A stretch of DNA of 64,000 nucleotides from Haloarcula litorea (GCF_029338195.1 NZ_CP119779.1:2976001-3040000); one strand, 5' to 3'; positions 46,770 to 55,237 are shown, counted from the first letter of the stretch. Made by a program: numbers and translations. The notes: generated by a model from the letters alone, not told the origin.

Positions 46770-46994
46770 ATGGCTCCCGAGTACGCCTCCGACCACGAGC
46801 ACGATCTGTCGGCCGAGTACCTCTACCCCGCCGACGCCGACGTTCTGGACATCGAGACGGAGATGGGTCGCATCTACGTCGAGGTGGCGGTCGACTGCCC
46901 GGAGTGTAGCGAGACGCTCGCGCTCCGTTCGCCCGTCGAGTCCGTCACCGAAGTCGACGTCGACCTCCCCCTCGACGACGACTACTACGACTGA
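46770..46994 (+). CDS. small haloarchaeal protein with one Cys knuckle
   Basis: A 74-residue acidic protein. It has a DCPECSETLAL zinc-knuckle half site near residue 45 and otherwise beta-strand-like segments. Short haloarchaeal proteins with a single CPxC motif may dimerise around zinc. No family was recognised. Read in the same direction as the zinc-finger gene 56 bp downstream. Confidence 0.7.
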   Translation: MAPEYASDHEHDLSAEYLYPADADVLDIETEMGRIYVEVAVDCPECSETLALRSPVESVTEVDVDLPLDDDYYD

Positions 46995-47050
46995 CCGACC
47001 GGGCCGCGTGGGAAACGCATTTTTGTGAGCCGGCTGTACGGCCGGCCGCT

Positions 47051-47170
47051 ATGTCCGACTTCGAGACCATCGAGTGTACGAACTGCGGTGACAGCTTCGT
47101 CGTGCACCCGAGCGCCAACGCAGCCGAAAACGGGTTCTGCAGCCCCGCCTGCCAGACCGCCGACAGTTAG
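47051..47170 (+). CDS. 39-residue zinc-finger protein
   Basis: ATG 47051 to TAG 47168 encodes 39 residues with two Cys pairs, CTNCG (residues 9-12) and CSPAC (31-35 region), making a treble-clef or ribbon-like zinc site. GC-rich coding pattern and the preceding TTTTTGTG-like patch (47018) support it. Its stop overlaps the stop of the convergent guaB gene. Small zinc proteins of this type are widespread in haloarchaea, function mostly unknown. Confidence 0.75.
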   Translation: MSDFETIECTNCGDSFVVHPSANAAENGFCSPACQTADS

Positions 47171-48651
47171 CTGTCTGGGCTGTAGTTGGGCGCTTCGTCG
47201 GTGATCATCACGTCGTGCGGGTGGCTCTCCTGCTGGCCGGCCGCGGAGACCCGCACGAACTCCGAGCGGTCCTTGAACTCCGGGATGGTCTCCGCGCCGA
47301 CGTACCCCATCCCGGACTGCATCCCGCCGACGAGCTGGTGCAGTTCCGACTCCAGCGAGCCCTTGTACGGCGTGGCGGCCTCGACGCCCTCGGGGACGTA
47401 CTCCTCGTTCTCTTCCTCCTCCTTGAGGTAGCGCTCGCCGCCGCCCTCGTTCATCGCGCCGACGCTGCCCATCCCGCGGTACTGTTTGTACTTCTTGCCG
47501 TTCATCGTGATGACCCGGCCCGGTGCCTCGTCGGTGCCGGCGAAGTACGAGCCCAGCATCACGGCGTCGGCACCCGCGGCGATGGCCTTGATGGCGTCGC
47601 CGGAGTAGCGGATGCCGCCGTCGGCGATGACGGGCACGTCGTGCCGGCTCGCCACGTCGGCGACCTGCGCCACGGCGGTGATCTGGGGCATCCCGGCCCC
47701 GGTGACGACCCGCGTGGTGCAGATCGAGCCCGGCCCGATACCGACCTTCACGCCGTCGGCGAAGTCGACGACGGCCTCCGCGGCCTCTCGGGTACCGATG
47801 TTGCCGACGACGACGTCCGCGTCGACCTCGCCCTTGATCTCGCGGGCGCTCTCGATGACGTTCGCGTTGTGCGCGTGGGCGCAGTCGATGAACAACACGT
47901 CCGCGCCGGCGTCGTCGGCCGTCCGGGCGCGGTCGAGTTCGAACGGCCCGACCGCAGCGCCGACCCGGAGCCCGCCGTCCGCGTCTCTGGCGGCGTCGTC
48001 GTACTCGCGGCGCTGGAGGACGCCCTTCATCGTCACGAGACCGACGAGGCGGTTCTCGCCGTCGACGATGGGGACCCGCTCGATCTTGTGGTCGTACATC
48101 AGCTCCAGCGCCTCGCGGGGCGTCACGTCCTCCGGGGCCGTGATGACCTCGTCGGTCATCGCCTCGGTGACGGCGTCGGAATCGCCGACCTCGAGGTAGG
48201 GGCGGATGTCCGTCCCGGAGATGACCCCCAGCACTTCGCCGGTGTCGTCGTCGACGACCGGCGCGCCGGAGACGCCCTCCCGCTCCATCATCTCGTCGAC
48301 CTCCCGGACCGTCTGGCCGGGGCTGGCGGTCACGACGTCCCGGATGATGAGCTCGTCGGCACGCTTGACCCGCTCGATCTCGGCGGCCATCTCGTCGTCG
48401 TCCATATTACGGTGGAGGACGCCCAGACCGCCCTCGCGAGCCATCGCGATGGCCATATCGCTCTCGGTGACGGTGTCCATCGCGGCCGTCAGGACCGGCA
48501 CGTTCAGCTCGACGGAGCGGGAGACGCGCGTACTCACGTCGGCCTCGTCGGGCTCGACGCGGGACTCCTTGGGTCGGAGCAGTACGTCGTCGAAGGTCAA
48601 CGCCTCTGGAACCCGGAGTTTCTCGGAGAACCGCTCGGAATCCTTCGCCAT
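47167..48651 (-). CDS. guaB: inosine-5'-monophosphate dehydrogenase
   Basis: A 494-residue enzyme of normal length. Catalytic loop [13 protein letters not shown] holds the active-site Cys; the flap reads [13 protein letters not shown]; a CBS pair occupies about residues 105-225 ([17 protein letters not shown] and [16 protein letters not shown]). It oxidises IMP to XMP with NAD+, committing to guanine nucleotides. I take ATG 48651 because conservation begins at [24 protein letters not shown]. No other purine gene is adjacent. Confidence 0.96.
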   Translation of the reverse strand: MAKDSERFSEKLRVPEALTFDDVLLRPKESRVEPDEADVSTRVSRSVELNVPVLTAAMDTVTESDMAIAMAREGGLGVLHRNMDDDEMAAEIERVKRADELIIRDVVTASPGQTVREVDEMMEREGVSGAPVVDDDTGEVLGVISGTDIRPYLEVGDSDAVTEAMTDEVITAPEDVTPREALELMYDHKIERVPIVDGENRLVGLVTMKGVLQRREYDDAARDADGGLRVGAAVGPFELDRARTADDAGADVLFIDCAHAHNANVIESAREIKGEVDADVVVGNIGTREAAEAVVDFADGVKVGIGPGSICTTRVVTGAGMPQITAVAQVADVASRHDVPVIADGGIRYSGDAIKAIAAGADAVMLGSYFAGTDEAPGRVITMNGKKYKQYRGMGSVGAMNEGGGERYLKEEEENEEYVPEGVEAATPYKGSLESELHQLVGGMQSGMGYVGAETIPEFKDRSEFVRVSAAGQQESHPHDVMITDEAPNYSPDS

Positions 48652-49019
48652 GTAAGCCGTCCACGACGCCCCGGCAAAAGCGTTGCGAGACTCGCCGGTC
48701 CGCGGTGGTCCGTCACACGGAGTGTTCGTCACAGTCACTCACAACTGGACGCGTGTCCCGTGGTGTGGCGTCGTTTCACACGTTTCGTGAGGTGTGCGGC
48801 CGTTACTCACACAACGTTTATACTCCGGTGAAAGATAGTTACAGATATGCGCCTGACCGAACCCAGGGTTGTCGACGCGGACCGACGAGCGACGTCCTCG
48901 ACGGAGTCGACGCTGACATTCTGGAAGGGGTTCGGTAAGCACGCGTGGTGGTCGCAGTGCGTCCGCGCCGGCGCGGAAACCACCCGTCGGGTACCGGGGT
49001 ATCCCCGTCCGTAGCCCGT
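48652..49019. other. 368-bp region between guaB and the DUF5794-like gene
   Basis: Holds the guaB promoter side and, on the plus strand, a GTTTATACT TATA-like box at 48816-48824. About 30 nt after that box a 55-codon ORF opens (listed separately). Nothing else recognised. Confidence 0.5.
48847..49014 (+). CDS. candidate 55-residue leaderless ORF
   Basis: ATG 48847 lies about 28 nt after the TATA-like box at 48816-48824, as expected for a leaderless haloarchaeal message. The frame encodes 55 residues including TLTFWKGFGKHAWWSQ, an aromatic-rich basic stretch, and stops 5 bp before the DUF5794-like gene. It could be a small protein, or simply the leader of the downstream gene. No family recognised. 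Confidence 0.3.
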   Translation: MRLTEPRVVDADRRATSSTESTLTFWKGFGKHAWWSQCVRAGAETTRRVPGYPRP

Positions 49020-49907
49020 ATGAGTAGCTCCAGACACCCGGTCGCACTCGACTTCGAGCGGCAGTTCGGTCGCGGTGGCCGCCTGCTCGCGACCGTGATG
49101 GGCCTCCCGCTGGTCGACGGCATCTTCCCGGTGCTCGTCCTGGCCGGCGCGCTGTCGACCTGGACCGGGATGCTCGAGGTCGGCCTGCTGGTCTTCGGCG
49201 GGTCGGCGATGGTCGCGGTCGTCCTCGCGGAGCTCGACGGCGGCCCCCGCGAGCAGGCCACGACGGTCCTGCTCATCGGCGCGATACTGATCCCCGTCGC
49301 CGTCCTGGAGGCGGCGCTGGCCCCGACCATCGAGGCGCTGGTCCGGCCGGACGTCCTCAAACGGTTCGCGGGCATCGTCATCGTCACCATCGCCGCCCAG
49401 ACTGCCAGTGCCCGCATCGGGGAGATCCTCCCCAGGCCGGCGATCGTCGTCGCGCTGGGCCTGCTGGCGAGCCTCGACCCGGCGGGCGCGACGCTGGTGT
49501 TCGAAGCCAACGTCGCGACGCTGCTCCGCGCGGCGGCCACGGCCGGCATCGGCGTCGCGTTCGCGCTCGCGGTGGCGCTGGCCAGTCCGTGGCTCCGCAA
49601 CGCCGTCGACATCGACCGGTTCCGGTTCGGCAGCGCCGTCGCGCTGGGGATCCTCGCGTTCTCCGTCCTCGGCCTGATGCCGACCGACGCCCCCGTCGCG
49701 CTGGTGGCCCTGATCGTGACGGCGCTGCTGTCGTTCGACCCCGACGAGGCCCGCGAGCGCCACACGGAGTACCACCCCGACGCCGTCGACCTCACCGCCG
49801 CCTTCGCCGACGGCGGGGCCTCACAGGGCGTCGCCGCCGACGAGGAGACCGACGACGGGGCAGCCGTGGAGTACGACCCCGATCAGGAACGGGCCCCGTG
49901 GCTCTGA
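49020..49907 (+). CDS. DUF5794-like haloarchaeal membrane protein
   Basis: A 295-residue protein with about eight helices beginning after RQFGRGGRLLATVMGLPLVDGIFPV and ending before an acidic soluble tail of about 60 residues. I associate it with haloarchaeal DUF5794, usually next to the DUF5795 gene as here. The function is unknown; the even helix spacing suggests a transporter-like or sensor membrane protein but there are no diagnostic residues. Confidence 0.72.
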   Translation: MSSSRHPVALDFERQFGRGGRLLATVMGLPLVDGIFPVLVLAGALSTWTGMLEVGLLVFGGSAMVAVVLAELDGGPREQATTVLLIGAILIPVAVLEAALAPTIEALVRPDVLKRFAGIVIVTIAAQTASARIGEILPRPAIVVALGLLASLDPAGATLVFEANVATLLRAAATAGIGVAFALAVALASPWLRNAVDIDRFRFGSAVALGILAFSVLGLMPTDAPVALVALIVTALLSFDPDEARERHTEYHPDAVDLTAAFADGGASQGVAADEETDDGAAVEYDPDQERAPWL

Positions 49908-49945
49908 TGGGGAAGGTTTAGGCCGCTGACGCTCCGGTCTCCGGT

Positions 49946-50173
49946 ATGGCCGAGAACCGCGTCGTACAGGGTCGGATGCAGACCCCCGAGAGCCTCGCCG
50001 AACTCATCGAGGGCGAGAGCGTGATGGACGCCGAACAGATCGAGGACGCCGACCGGGAGTGTCCGGAGTGTGGCGGCAACGTCGTCACGGTCGGGTACAT
50101 GCCCTCCGCGCTGGAGTTCGTCACCGGCTACAAGTGTCAGGACTGCGACTGGGCGGAGACCGACCGGGACTGA
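49946..50173 (+). CDS. DUF5795-like zinc-ribbon protein
   Basis: A 75-residue protein. The N-terminus is a helix (VVQGRMQTPESLAELIEGES), then a zinc ribbon with CPECGG and CQDCDW. The haloarchaeal DUF5795 family has this layout. It starts 38 bp after the DUF5794-like gene, so the two are probably one transcription unit. Function unknown. Confidence 0.75.
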   Translation: MAENRVVQGRMQTPESLAELIEGESVMDAEQIEDADRECPECGGNVVTVGYMPSALEFVTGYKCQDCDWAETDRD

Positions 50174-50308
50174 CAGTGATCGTCGTGACGAGTCACGGCT
50201 CCGAGCGCCAGTCGTCGGACGGTCGGTGCGGGACAGACGTCCGACGATCACTCCGACCCGTCCGGGTATCGAAATCCATTTAATGGGAATCGGCGTACGA
50301 CGGAGTGC

Positions 50309-50488
50309 GGGGTCGTGGCCTAGTCCGGGAAGGCGGCTGACTCCAGAGGCCACGCGCCTGGGACGAGACTTCGAGGGCTGATATACTGAGCGGGCGGCTG
50401 ATCACCGCCGGCGACGATGACCCTCTGGAGTTCCGAGGCGCAGGACGGAGATATCAGCCGATCGGGGGTTCAAATCCCTCCGACCCCA
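50309..50488 (+). tRNA. tRNA-Trp (anticodon CCA) with 106-nt intron
   Basis: Exon 1 is 50309-50346 and exon 2 is 50453-50488. Acceptor strands GGGGTCG and CGACCCC pair over 7 bp, discriminator A; anticodon CCA at 50343-50345; the anticodon stem GCTGA pairs with TCAGC across the intron. The intron (50347-50452) starts after position 37, as in other haloarchaeal tRNA-Trp genes, where it is known to contain a box C/D RNA that guides 2'-O-methylation of its own precursor. CTGA (D-box-like) motifs and an ATGA (C-box-like) motif are visible in it. This tRNA forms the left border of the accessory island. Confidence 0.9.
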
Positions 50489-50610
50489 TTCACTACAAAA
50501 GTAAAGCGGTGTTTTTCTCCGCTTTCGTTTCGGGGCCCAGAACTGGCTGTCGCGGTCGCGGGAGGTGGCCGCTGTGAGCCTCAACCGGTCCTCCACAGAG
50601 GAACTTCCCC

Positions 50611-51063
50611 TCATCTGTGAGTTCTGTGGGAGCCAATCAGGGAGGCCGACCGGCGCTGTCCAGCGACTGACGACGGTCGGAGGTGTCGCGCGTGACGATC
50701 ACGCTGGCGACGCCGTGCAACTCCACCGTGGCAGACTACCCCGACCGACTCTGATCGCGCCCAGCGATGGGACCTCTGCGGGCAGTGTCTCCCCGACGGC
50801 CGCGAGAGTGTCGTCGAGTTCGCGGTCGCGACGAACCCCGAGATGCGGTGCGACGGCGGCCGGTCAAAGGGTGGTGCCGGCTTTGCAATCCCGGAGACCC
50901 AGTCGACGCTCCGGCGACCGACTGCAATCAGTCCTACGAGAGCCAGTACACCAACCGAAATTTCGGGGGCGTAGTTGAATCCGAATGCGAGCAGTAGCAG
51001 AAAGTTCGCTCCCAAGAGGAGGAGAGCAACGTCGAGACGCTGCTGGAGGGCATCCTCGTCCAC
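50611..51063 (-). CDS. small membrane protein with scrambled C-terminus
   Basis: The first 65 residues, from ATG 51063, look genuine: a charged start (MDEDALQQRLDVALLLLG) then two hydrophobic helices (LLLLAFGFNYAPEISVGVLALVGLIAVG). After about residue 68 the frame turns into Arg/Ser/His-rich sequence antisense to the zinc-protein fragment on the other strand, so the true end is probably lost. Short two-helix proteins of this sort occur in haloarchaeal proviruses and plasmids. Confidence 0.5.
   Translation of the reverse strand: MDEDALQQRLDVALLLLGANFLLLLAFGFNYAPEISVGVLALVGLIAVGRRSVDWVSGIAKPAPPFDRPPSHRISGFVATANSTTLSRPSGRHCPQRSHRWARSESVGVVCHGGVARRRQRDRHARHLRPSSVAGQRRSASLIGSHRTHR
50691..50980 (+). 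pseudogene. frameshifted small zinc-binding protein
   Basis: A GTG at 50691 opens MTITLATPCNSTVADYPDRL and stops; shifting the frame continues sensibly as SDRAQRWDLCGQCLPDGRE followed by SVVEFAVATNPEMRCDGG, with a CxxC knuckle. Together they read like one small provirus/plasmid-type protein broken by a 1-base shift near 50752. The 3' end runs into unrelated sequence. The 200 bp before it, after tRNA-Trp, show nothing certain except an isolated CEFCGS knuckle. Confidence 0.45.
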
Positions 51064-51156
51064 AAGCGCTCAAACTAAGGCGGCTATCATACGTTTGCTG
51101 GTCGGATTCCCTCAGCACCGCAGACAGGCCACCGGCGCTAATCCGGAGGGGTCGCA

Positions 51157-51357
51157 GTGACGGATACCTTCGAGTGCGACGAGTGTGGCGACGAGATGCC
51201 CACCGCGAAGCGCTGGCGGGACCTCCTGCCGAATCAGCCCGAGGACGCCGACGAGGTCGCGGTCGACGATCTCTGCCCGCGCTGTTCGACCCGGAAGGAC
51301 GGCTCGCGGCTGTTCCGTGCCGGCGACGATCTGCCCGGAGGTGAGTCGGATGCGTAG
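51157..51357 (+). CDS. 66-residue zinc-finger protein of provirus/plasmid type
   Basis: GTG 51157 is preceded by a GGAGGGG Shine-Dalgarno-like run about 8 nt upstream, one of few in this window. The protein (start MTDTFECDECGDEMP) carries two knuckles, CDECGD and CPRCST, and a hydrophilic middle. Its stop overlaps an ATG (51349) of the following frame by a few bases. It is probably intact; role unknown. Confidence 0.65.
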   Translation: MTDTFECDECGDEMPTAKRWRDLLPNQPEDADEVAVDDLCPRCSTRKDGSRLFRAGDDLPGGESDA

Positions 51358-51960
51358 CTACGTCGCCCGCGAGCACCTGCTGGGGCGACCGTCCGGGCCT
51401 ACGGCGACGGTGGGCCCACGTCCGGCCCTAGAATCCGACCGAGAAGATCAGCCGTCTCAGGAGGGTTGGGGCGTGAGCCGCACGCTCGCTCAGCCGAAGG
51501 CGATCGGGACCGACGTGGAGACGCTGGTCGTCGACGCCGTCGCGACCGGGCCGTTGGACCCGTCGACGCTGACTGCCAGCGTGCCCGTCCGGTGGGCGAC
51601 CCCGCTGGTCGAGGCCGGCGACGAGCTGGAGGTCAACGCCTGCGTCCGCGAGCGGTCGAAAGGGTCCCGAGACGCCCACGGCTCCTGGTGTTTCAAATGC
51701 CGCGACGGCTGCCAGCACGGGTCTGGTCGACAACGCCGCGACGTACCTGCTGGCCGTCTACGACGAGAGCGCGGCGAAGGAACTCGTCGGGCTGGTCGTC
51801 GTCCCGGCGAGTATCGTCGACGAGCATCTGCGTGGCTCGTGGTACGAGGTAGACCGTCGCGAGGGCGAGTGTGCCCAACTGCGGTGGTCTCGGGTGCTGG
51901 ACCCGGCCGTCGTCGGGGGTAGGCGATCGATACTCGCCCCCGAGCGACTTGTTCCAGAAG
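51349..51960 (+). pseudogene. broken gene downstream of the zinc-finger gene
   Basis: From ATG 51349 the frame starts MRSYVAREHLLGRPSG and, after a weak stretch, reads credible protein (AIGTDVETLVVDAVATGP, then SVPVRWATPLVEAGDELEV) to about 51705. Credible sequence then continues in another frame: NAATYLLAVYDESAAKELVG and VVVPASIVDEHLRGSWYEV, up to about 51890. At least one frameshift separates the halves. No family recognised. Confidence 0.45.
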
Positions 51961-51990
51961 TCGGAGGCGCGGTCGAGAGAGGCTGTTGCC

Positions 51991-52113
51991 TCAATCCGTC
52001 TTCACAGACTCGCCGCAGGCGGGGCAGACAGGCGGAGAGTTTGCGTTGTTCAGATCGGACTGTTCACCCGTCCATCCACAGATTGCACACTGGACTGGAT
52101 TGGAGTCGGACAC
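51991..52113 (-). CDS. 40-residue double zinc-knuckle protein
   Basis: GTG 52113 to TGA 51991 encodes 40 residues starting MSDSNPVQCAICGWTGEQ and ending CPACGESVKTD. The two knuckles CAICG and CPACG are spaced 20 residues apart, the layout of the CPxCG zinc-finger micro-proteins known in haloarchaea. It overlaps the fused 3' end of the membrane-protein fragment on the same strand. Being fully intact inside a decayed region suggests it could still be functional. Confidence 0.6.
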   Translation of the reverse strand: MSDSNPVQCAICGWTGEQSDLNNANSPPVCPACGESVKTD

Positions 52114-52331
52114 AGAACACCAGCACCGTCAGTCGCCGGATGGAAAAACGTGGTGCAGCGGGCCGGAAGGACGATATCGGCGAACGCCACGAACGGGCTG
52201 ACGACCAGCCCGATAAAGGACGCCGAGAGAATCGTCCCGGCGCTGCCACCGCCCTGGAGGTAGCTGGTGATGCCGGTCAGCGTGTCCGTCCCGCTGCCGC
52301 TTCCGAGGTCCAGATCAGCGGATGAGGACAT
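52064..52331 (-). pseudogene. truncated provirus-type membrane protein, N-terminal part
   Basis: From ATG 52331 the frame gives MSSSADLDLGSGSGTDTL, then ITSYLQGGGSAGTILSASFI and GLVVSPFVAFADIVL, a hydrophobic segment as in small membrane proteins of haloarchaeal proviruses. After about residue 60 it changes to unrelated sequence that overlaps the 40-residue zinc-knuckle gene in another frame. The original C-terminus has been deleted. Confidence 0.5.
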
Positions 52332-52337
52332 CCGCTA

Positions 52338-52460
52338 TCATCCCGTTATCTTCCGTTTGACCGGGTCGAACGCTCCCAGCAGGAACAGCACACCGATCAG
52401 GGCGTTCATCGGCGTCAGGATGTTCCCGCCGCCGCCGAAGATCGCCCCGCCACCGTCAGC
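52338..52460 (-). pseudogene. C-terminal fragment of a small membrane protein
   Basis: On the minus strand the last 40 residues of a frame, GGGAIFGGGGNILTPMNALI followed by GVLFLLGAFDPVKRKITG, look like the end of a short membrane protein. It lies 6 bp before the start of the companion gene at 52331. Upstream of about 52460 the frame turns antisense to a plus-strand fragment, so the N-terminus is missing and an inversion or deletion junction lies near 52460. Confidence 0.45.
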
Positions 52461-52730
52461 AGACTGCTCGACGACGACGGCGAGCCCCAGGACGCGCACC
52501 TCACGGTCGACCGGCTCGGCGAGCGGGTGTGGGCCGTGCGGGTGTGCGACGGCGATGTACCCGAGCTGCACGAGTGCGAGGTGATCCAGCGTATCGCCGC
52601 CGAGCGGACGCTCGACGAGAACGTGTTCGGACGGCGGCAGGGTGAGTACGCTTTCTACGAACAGACAACGAAATCAGTCACTTATTTTGGCATACTGGCG
52701 TCTGGCCTTACGATTCGAATCGCGAACTGA
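52461..52730 (+). pseudogene. C-terminal fragment of an accessory protein
   Basis: From 52461 the plus strand reads RLLDDDGEPQDAHLTVDRLG, ERVWAVRVCDGDVPELHECE and VIQRIAAERTLDENVFGRRQ, a credible acidic soluble protein, with no start codon at its left edge. After about 52660 it runs into sequence antisense to the membrane gene at 52674. It is a fragment of an unrecognised provirus/plasmid-type protein. Confidence 0.4.
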
Positions 52731-53405
52731 ATTGACAAAGAGATACACTGCTATCCAGAATCCGAGTGCATAGGCTATATGAGATAAGACGAACGTCGTC
52801 AGTTCCAGCTCTAACTGTAAATTGAATATTTCCGCTCCAGTGATGAGGAAAATCCCTCCGAACATTATTTGCGGAGGGAATCCACTCTGCATAAACCAAA
52901 AGCGTGTGGATAGTCCCACAACACTAATGATAACGGTAGCGACGGTCCAGTATAGTCGCACAGTATCCTGTATACCGAGGTCCAAGCCACCCCAGATTGT
53001 GAGATAAATGACCCCCCACAGTGACACAAGTAACAGGAACAGTATCAGGAGCTGACCAGCGATCTTCCGCTTGAATCCACCGCCTGAAGGGAGCGAGCCG
53101 TTCGTAACGAAATTATAGACTTTCCGGTAGAAATTGACCGCGACCGCTCCCTGCATAAACGAACCCAAGAGGATGATTCCCACGACGACAGTGTTGAATG
53201 AGGCTGTCCCTCGTGCGCCCCAGATCGTAAGTCCAGTTCCAATACCGAGTACAAGCGCACCGAAAACACCTTTCGGAGCCTCTACGGCGAACTCACTATC
53301 GGGGTCGACGAACGGCAGACCCCAGGTAACAAGGACAGATCCGACAGTTACGAGAACTATCGCCAGCCACGGGGGGAAGTAATCAAAGAACCAGGAGACG
53401 ACCAT
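52674..53405 (-). CDS. polytopic membrane protein of unknown function
   Basis: A 243-residue protein with about seven helices (for example WLAIVLVTVGSVLVTWGLPF, GQLLILFLLLVSLWGVIYL, IMFGGIFLITGAEIFNL) and a basic C-terminal tail. The base composition is visibly more AT-rich than the flanking chromosome, a sign of acquisition. ATG 53405 overlaps the stop of the upstream gene (TGATG); a GTG one codon earlier is possible. With its partner it forms a two-gene membrane operon. No family recognised. Confidence 0.65.
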   Translation of the reverse strand: MVVSWFFDYFPPWLAIVLVTVGSVLVTWGLPFVDPDSEFAVEAPKGVFGALVLGIGTGLTIWGARGTASFNTVVVGIILLGSFMQGAVAVNFYRKVYNFVTNGSLPSGGGFKRKIAGQLLILFLLLVSLWGVIYLTIWGGLDLGIQDTVRLYWTVATVIISVVGLSTRFWFMQSGFPPQIMFGGIFLITGAEIFNLQLELELTTFVLSHIAYALGFWIAVYLFVNSVRDSNRKARRQYAKISD

Positions 53406-53770
53406 CACGCGACCTCCTGAAACCGGTCCTGTAGCGATTGAACGAGGATGTAGGCGACCGGCAACATCAACACTATTGGTAGTGCAACAGTGCTATCTGC
53501 GAGTGAATATCCGAGGATGATCTCACGGGTCATGTCCATATTGTTTATTTGCCAGACCAATACCGGTGGGTAGATGACAGTCATCACCAACCAGAGTCCG
53601 ACAAAATTGTCCAGATCGTCGGCAGCTATCAGATACGCACCTGTTGCCGCGAGATAGGTTCCCAACAGCACGAGTGGTGGATAGATCTCGAAAACTGATT
53701 CTAGCGTACCGAGATCTCCAACGACGATCACGGCACCGTCCAGTAGCTCACCTATTAGCATACTTTTCAT
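53405..53770 (-). CDS. small membrane protein, partner of the downstream membrane gene
   Basis: A 121-residue protein with about four helices (IYPPLVLLGTYLAATGAYLI, GLWLVMTVIYPPVLVW, VALPIVLMLPVAYILVQ). It is translationally coupled to the 243-residue membrane protein. An in-frame ATG three codons inside is an alternative start. AT-rich codon use as in its partner. Function unknown. Confidence 0.65.
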   Translation of the reverse strand: MKSMLIGELLDGAVIVVGDLGTLESVFEIYPPLVLLGTYLAATGAYLIAADDLDNFVGLWLVMTVIYPPVLVWQINNMDMTREIILGYSLADSTVALPIVLMLPVAYILVQSLQDRFQEVA

Positions 53771-54044
53771 TCGTGGACATACCAGTCAATAAACTTTGAT
53801 TACTGGATTAGACATCACCACCTCAATCGCTCCATCGCATAGCGATACAATCGTGAGGGGATCGTTTCAACGGCCGTCGAGATGAATCACGCTCTCAGTA
53901 GGTGTGCATATCTATCAGCCACGACTGGGCGATGTGGATCAGTGTCAGTTCTGTCGATGCACGTGACAAGCCGACCCAGTGCCCAATCCTATCCTCCGAG
54001 CCCTATACCTGCCATTTATTGTGCGTTATTTGGTATCAATACAC

Positions 54045-54533
54045 ATGTACGACACGATTCTGCTCCCAACGGATGGAAGCGATGGGATGGATACCGTGAC
54101 CGAGCACGGATTGACACTGGCGGATCGGTTCGATGCTGAGATCCACGTTCTCCACGTCGTCGATGACCGAGCCTACGCATCTGTGCCTGATGACGCCCGA
54201 GATCGCATCCGTGAGACGCTCGAAGCGGACGCAGAGGACGCAACGAAAGCGGTCGCGGAACGCAGCCTCGAAGCCGAGATCCCTGTCGTCCGAGAGATTC
54301 GCTGGGGTAATCCACCCGCGAGTATCATCGCTTACACACGGGAAAACGAGGTGGATCTCATCGTTATGGGAACGCACGGTCGGTCAGGCTATGAACGCTA
54401 CCTTCTCGGGAGTGTTGCAGAAAAAGTCGTTCGTGCGGCCTCTGTCCCAGTCCTTACCGTCAATATCTTCGATCAACCAGCCGAGACTGGCGAGGAGTCC
54501 GGAGTAGCCGCCCCTGAAACCGACCTCCGATAA
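54045..54533 (+). CDS. universal stress protein (UspA family)
   Basis: A 162-residue UspA-fold protein. The start is MYDTILLPTDGSDGM; the ATP-binding loop near the end reads VMGTHGRSGYERYLLGSVAEKVVRAA (G-2x-G-9x-GS type), so this is probably an ATP-binding member. ATG 54045 lies about 29 nt after a CATTTATTG TATA-like box, suggesting a leaderless message. A short acidic tail follows the domain. The 270 bp upstream hold nothing certain. Confidence 0.92.
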   Translation: MYDTILLPTDGSDGMDTVTEHGLTLADRFDAEIHVLHVVDDRAYASVPDDARDRIRETLEADAEDATKAVAERSLEAEIPVVREIRWGNPPASIIAYTRENEVDLIVMGTHGRSGYERYLLGSVAEKVVRAASVPVLTVNIFDQPAETGEESGVAAPETDLR

Positions 54534-54727
54534 GTGGGATATGCGCGCTCTGTACTGACCGGCTCACGGCTTGTGGAACAAGTCGTTAGTGAAGAACAGT
54601 TCGTTCCAGCGTGATCTGGGTGAATGCATCACTCGGTACAGAAAGCTATGTGGTACGTTATGCGCCATCCGACTTCGTGAATTTTACAAATCGTCCTCAG
54701 TTCGCACCCGCTGAGAGGGAGGCTGCT

Positions 54728-55237
54728 ATGACTGACAGCTCCAGCTTCAGCGTTGATGGCCCAGACACGCTTCGCGGTGCTTTGATACTCCTTATCTTGG
54801 GTCTCGGGATAACCGGGTACGGTGCGTACGACTATGTTCAGCAGTCGGATGCAATACGGAATGCCGTTGAAGTTGATGCCACCATCACCGAGGTCGATGT
54901 TGTAACTGAAAGCTCCGTGAGCGGGCAATCGGGAGGGAAGAGTAGTTATGAACCCCGGGTCGAGTTCACCTACGAATATCAAGACACGACATACACCGGA
55001 ACAAACGTCTTCCCCGCCCATATCGCTCCCGAATACGACCAGCGGTCGAACGCCGAATCGATCATCGACGAGTACGAAGAAGGGGAATCCGTCACCGCGT
55101 ATGTCGACTCGACAGACCCGAATCACGCGTTCTTGAAGAACAAAACGTCGAAGACGCCACTGATAATGGCCGGAATCGGTGCTGTGGCTTCACTATTCGG
55201 AGCGGTATCGTCCCTGAAGAAGTACCAGAATAACTGA
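54728..55237 (+). CDS. DUF3592-type membrane protein
   Basis: A 169-residue protein with an N-terminal helix (ALILLILGLGITGYGAYDYV), an exterior beta domain with the DUF3592 pattern (VEVDATITEVDVV, YEPRVEFTYEYQDTTYTGTN, YEEGESVTAYVDSTDPNHAFL) and a C-terminal helix. The family has no known activity. Its codon use is less GC-biased than core genes here. Confidence 0.75.
   Translation: MTDSSSFSVDGPDTLRGALILLILGLGITGYGAYDYVQQSDAIRNAVEVDATITEVDVVTESSVSGQSGGKSSYEPRVEFTYEYQDTTYTGTNVFPAHIAPEYDQRSNAESIIDEYEEGESVTAYVDSTDPNHAFLKNKTSKTPLIMAGIGAVASLFGAVSSLKKYQNN

Noticed and set aside
50402..50620. Open frames over the tRNA-Trp intron and just downstream
   Set aside because: They coincide with the tRNA exons and intron; no protein features.
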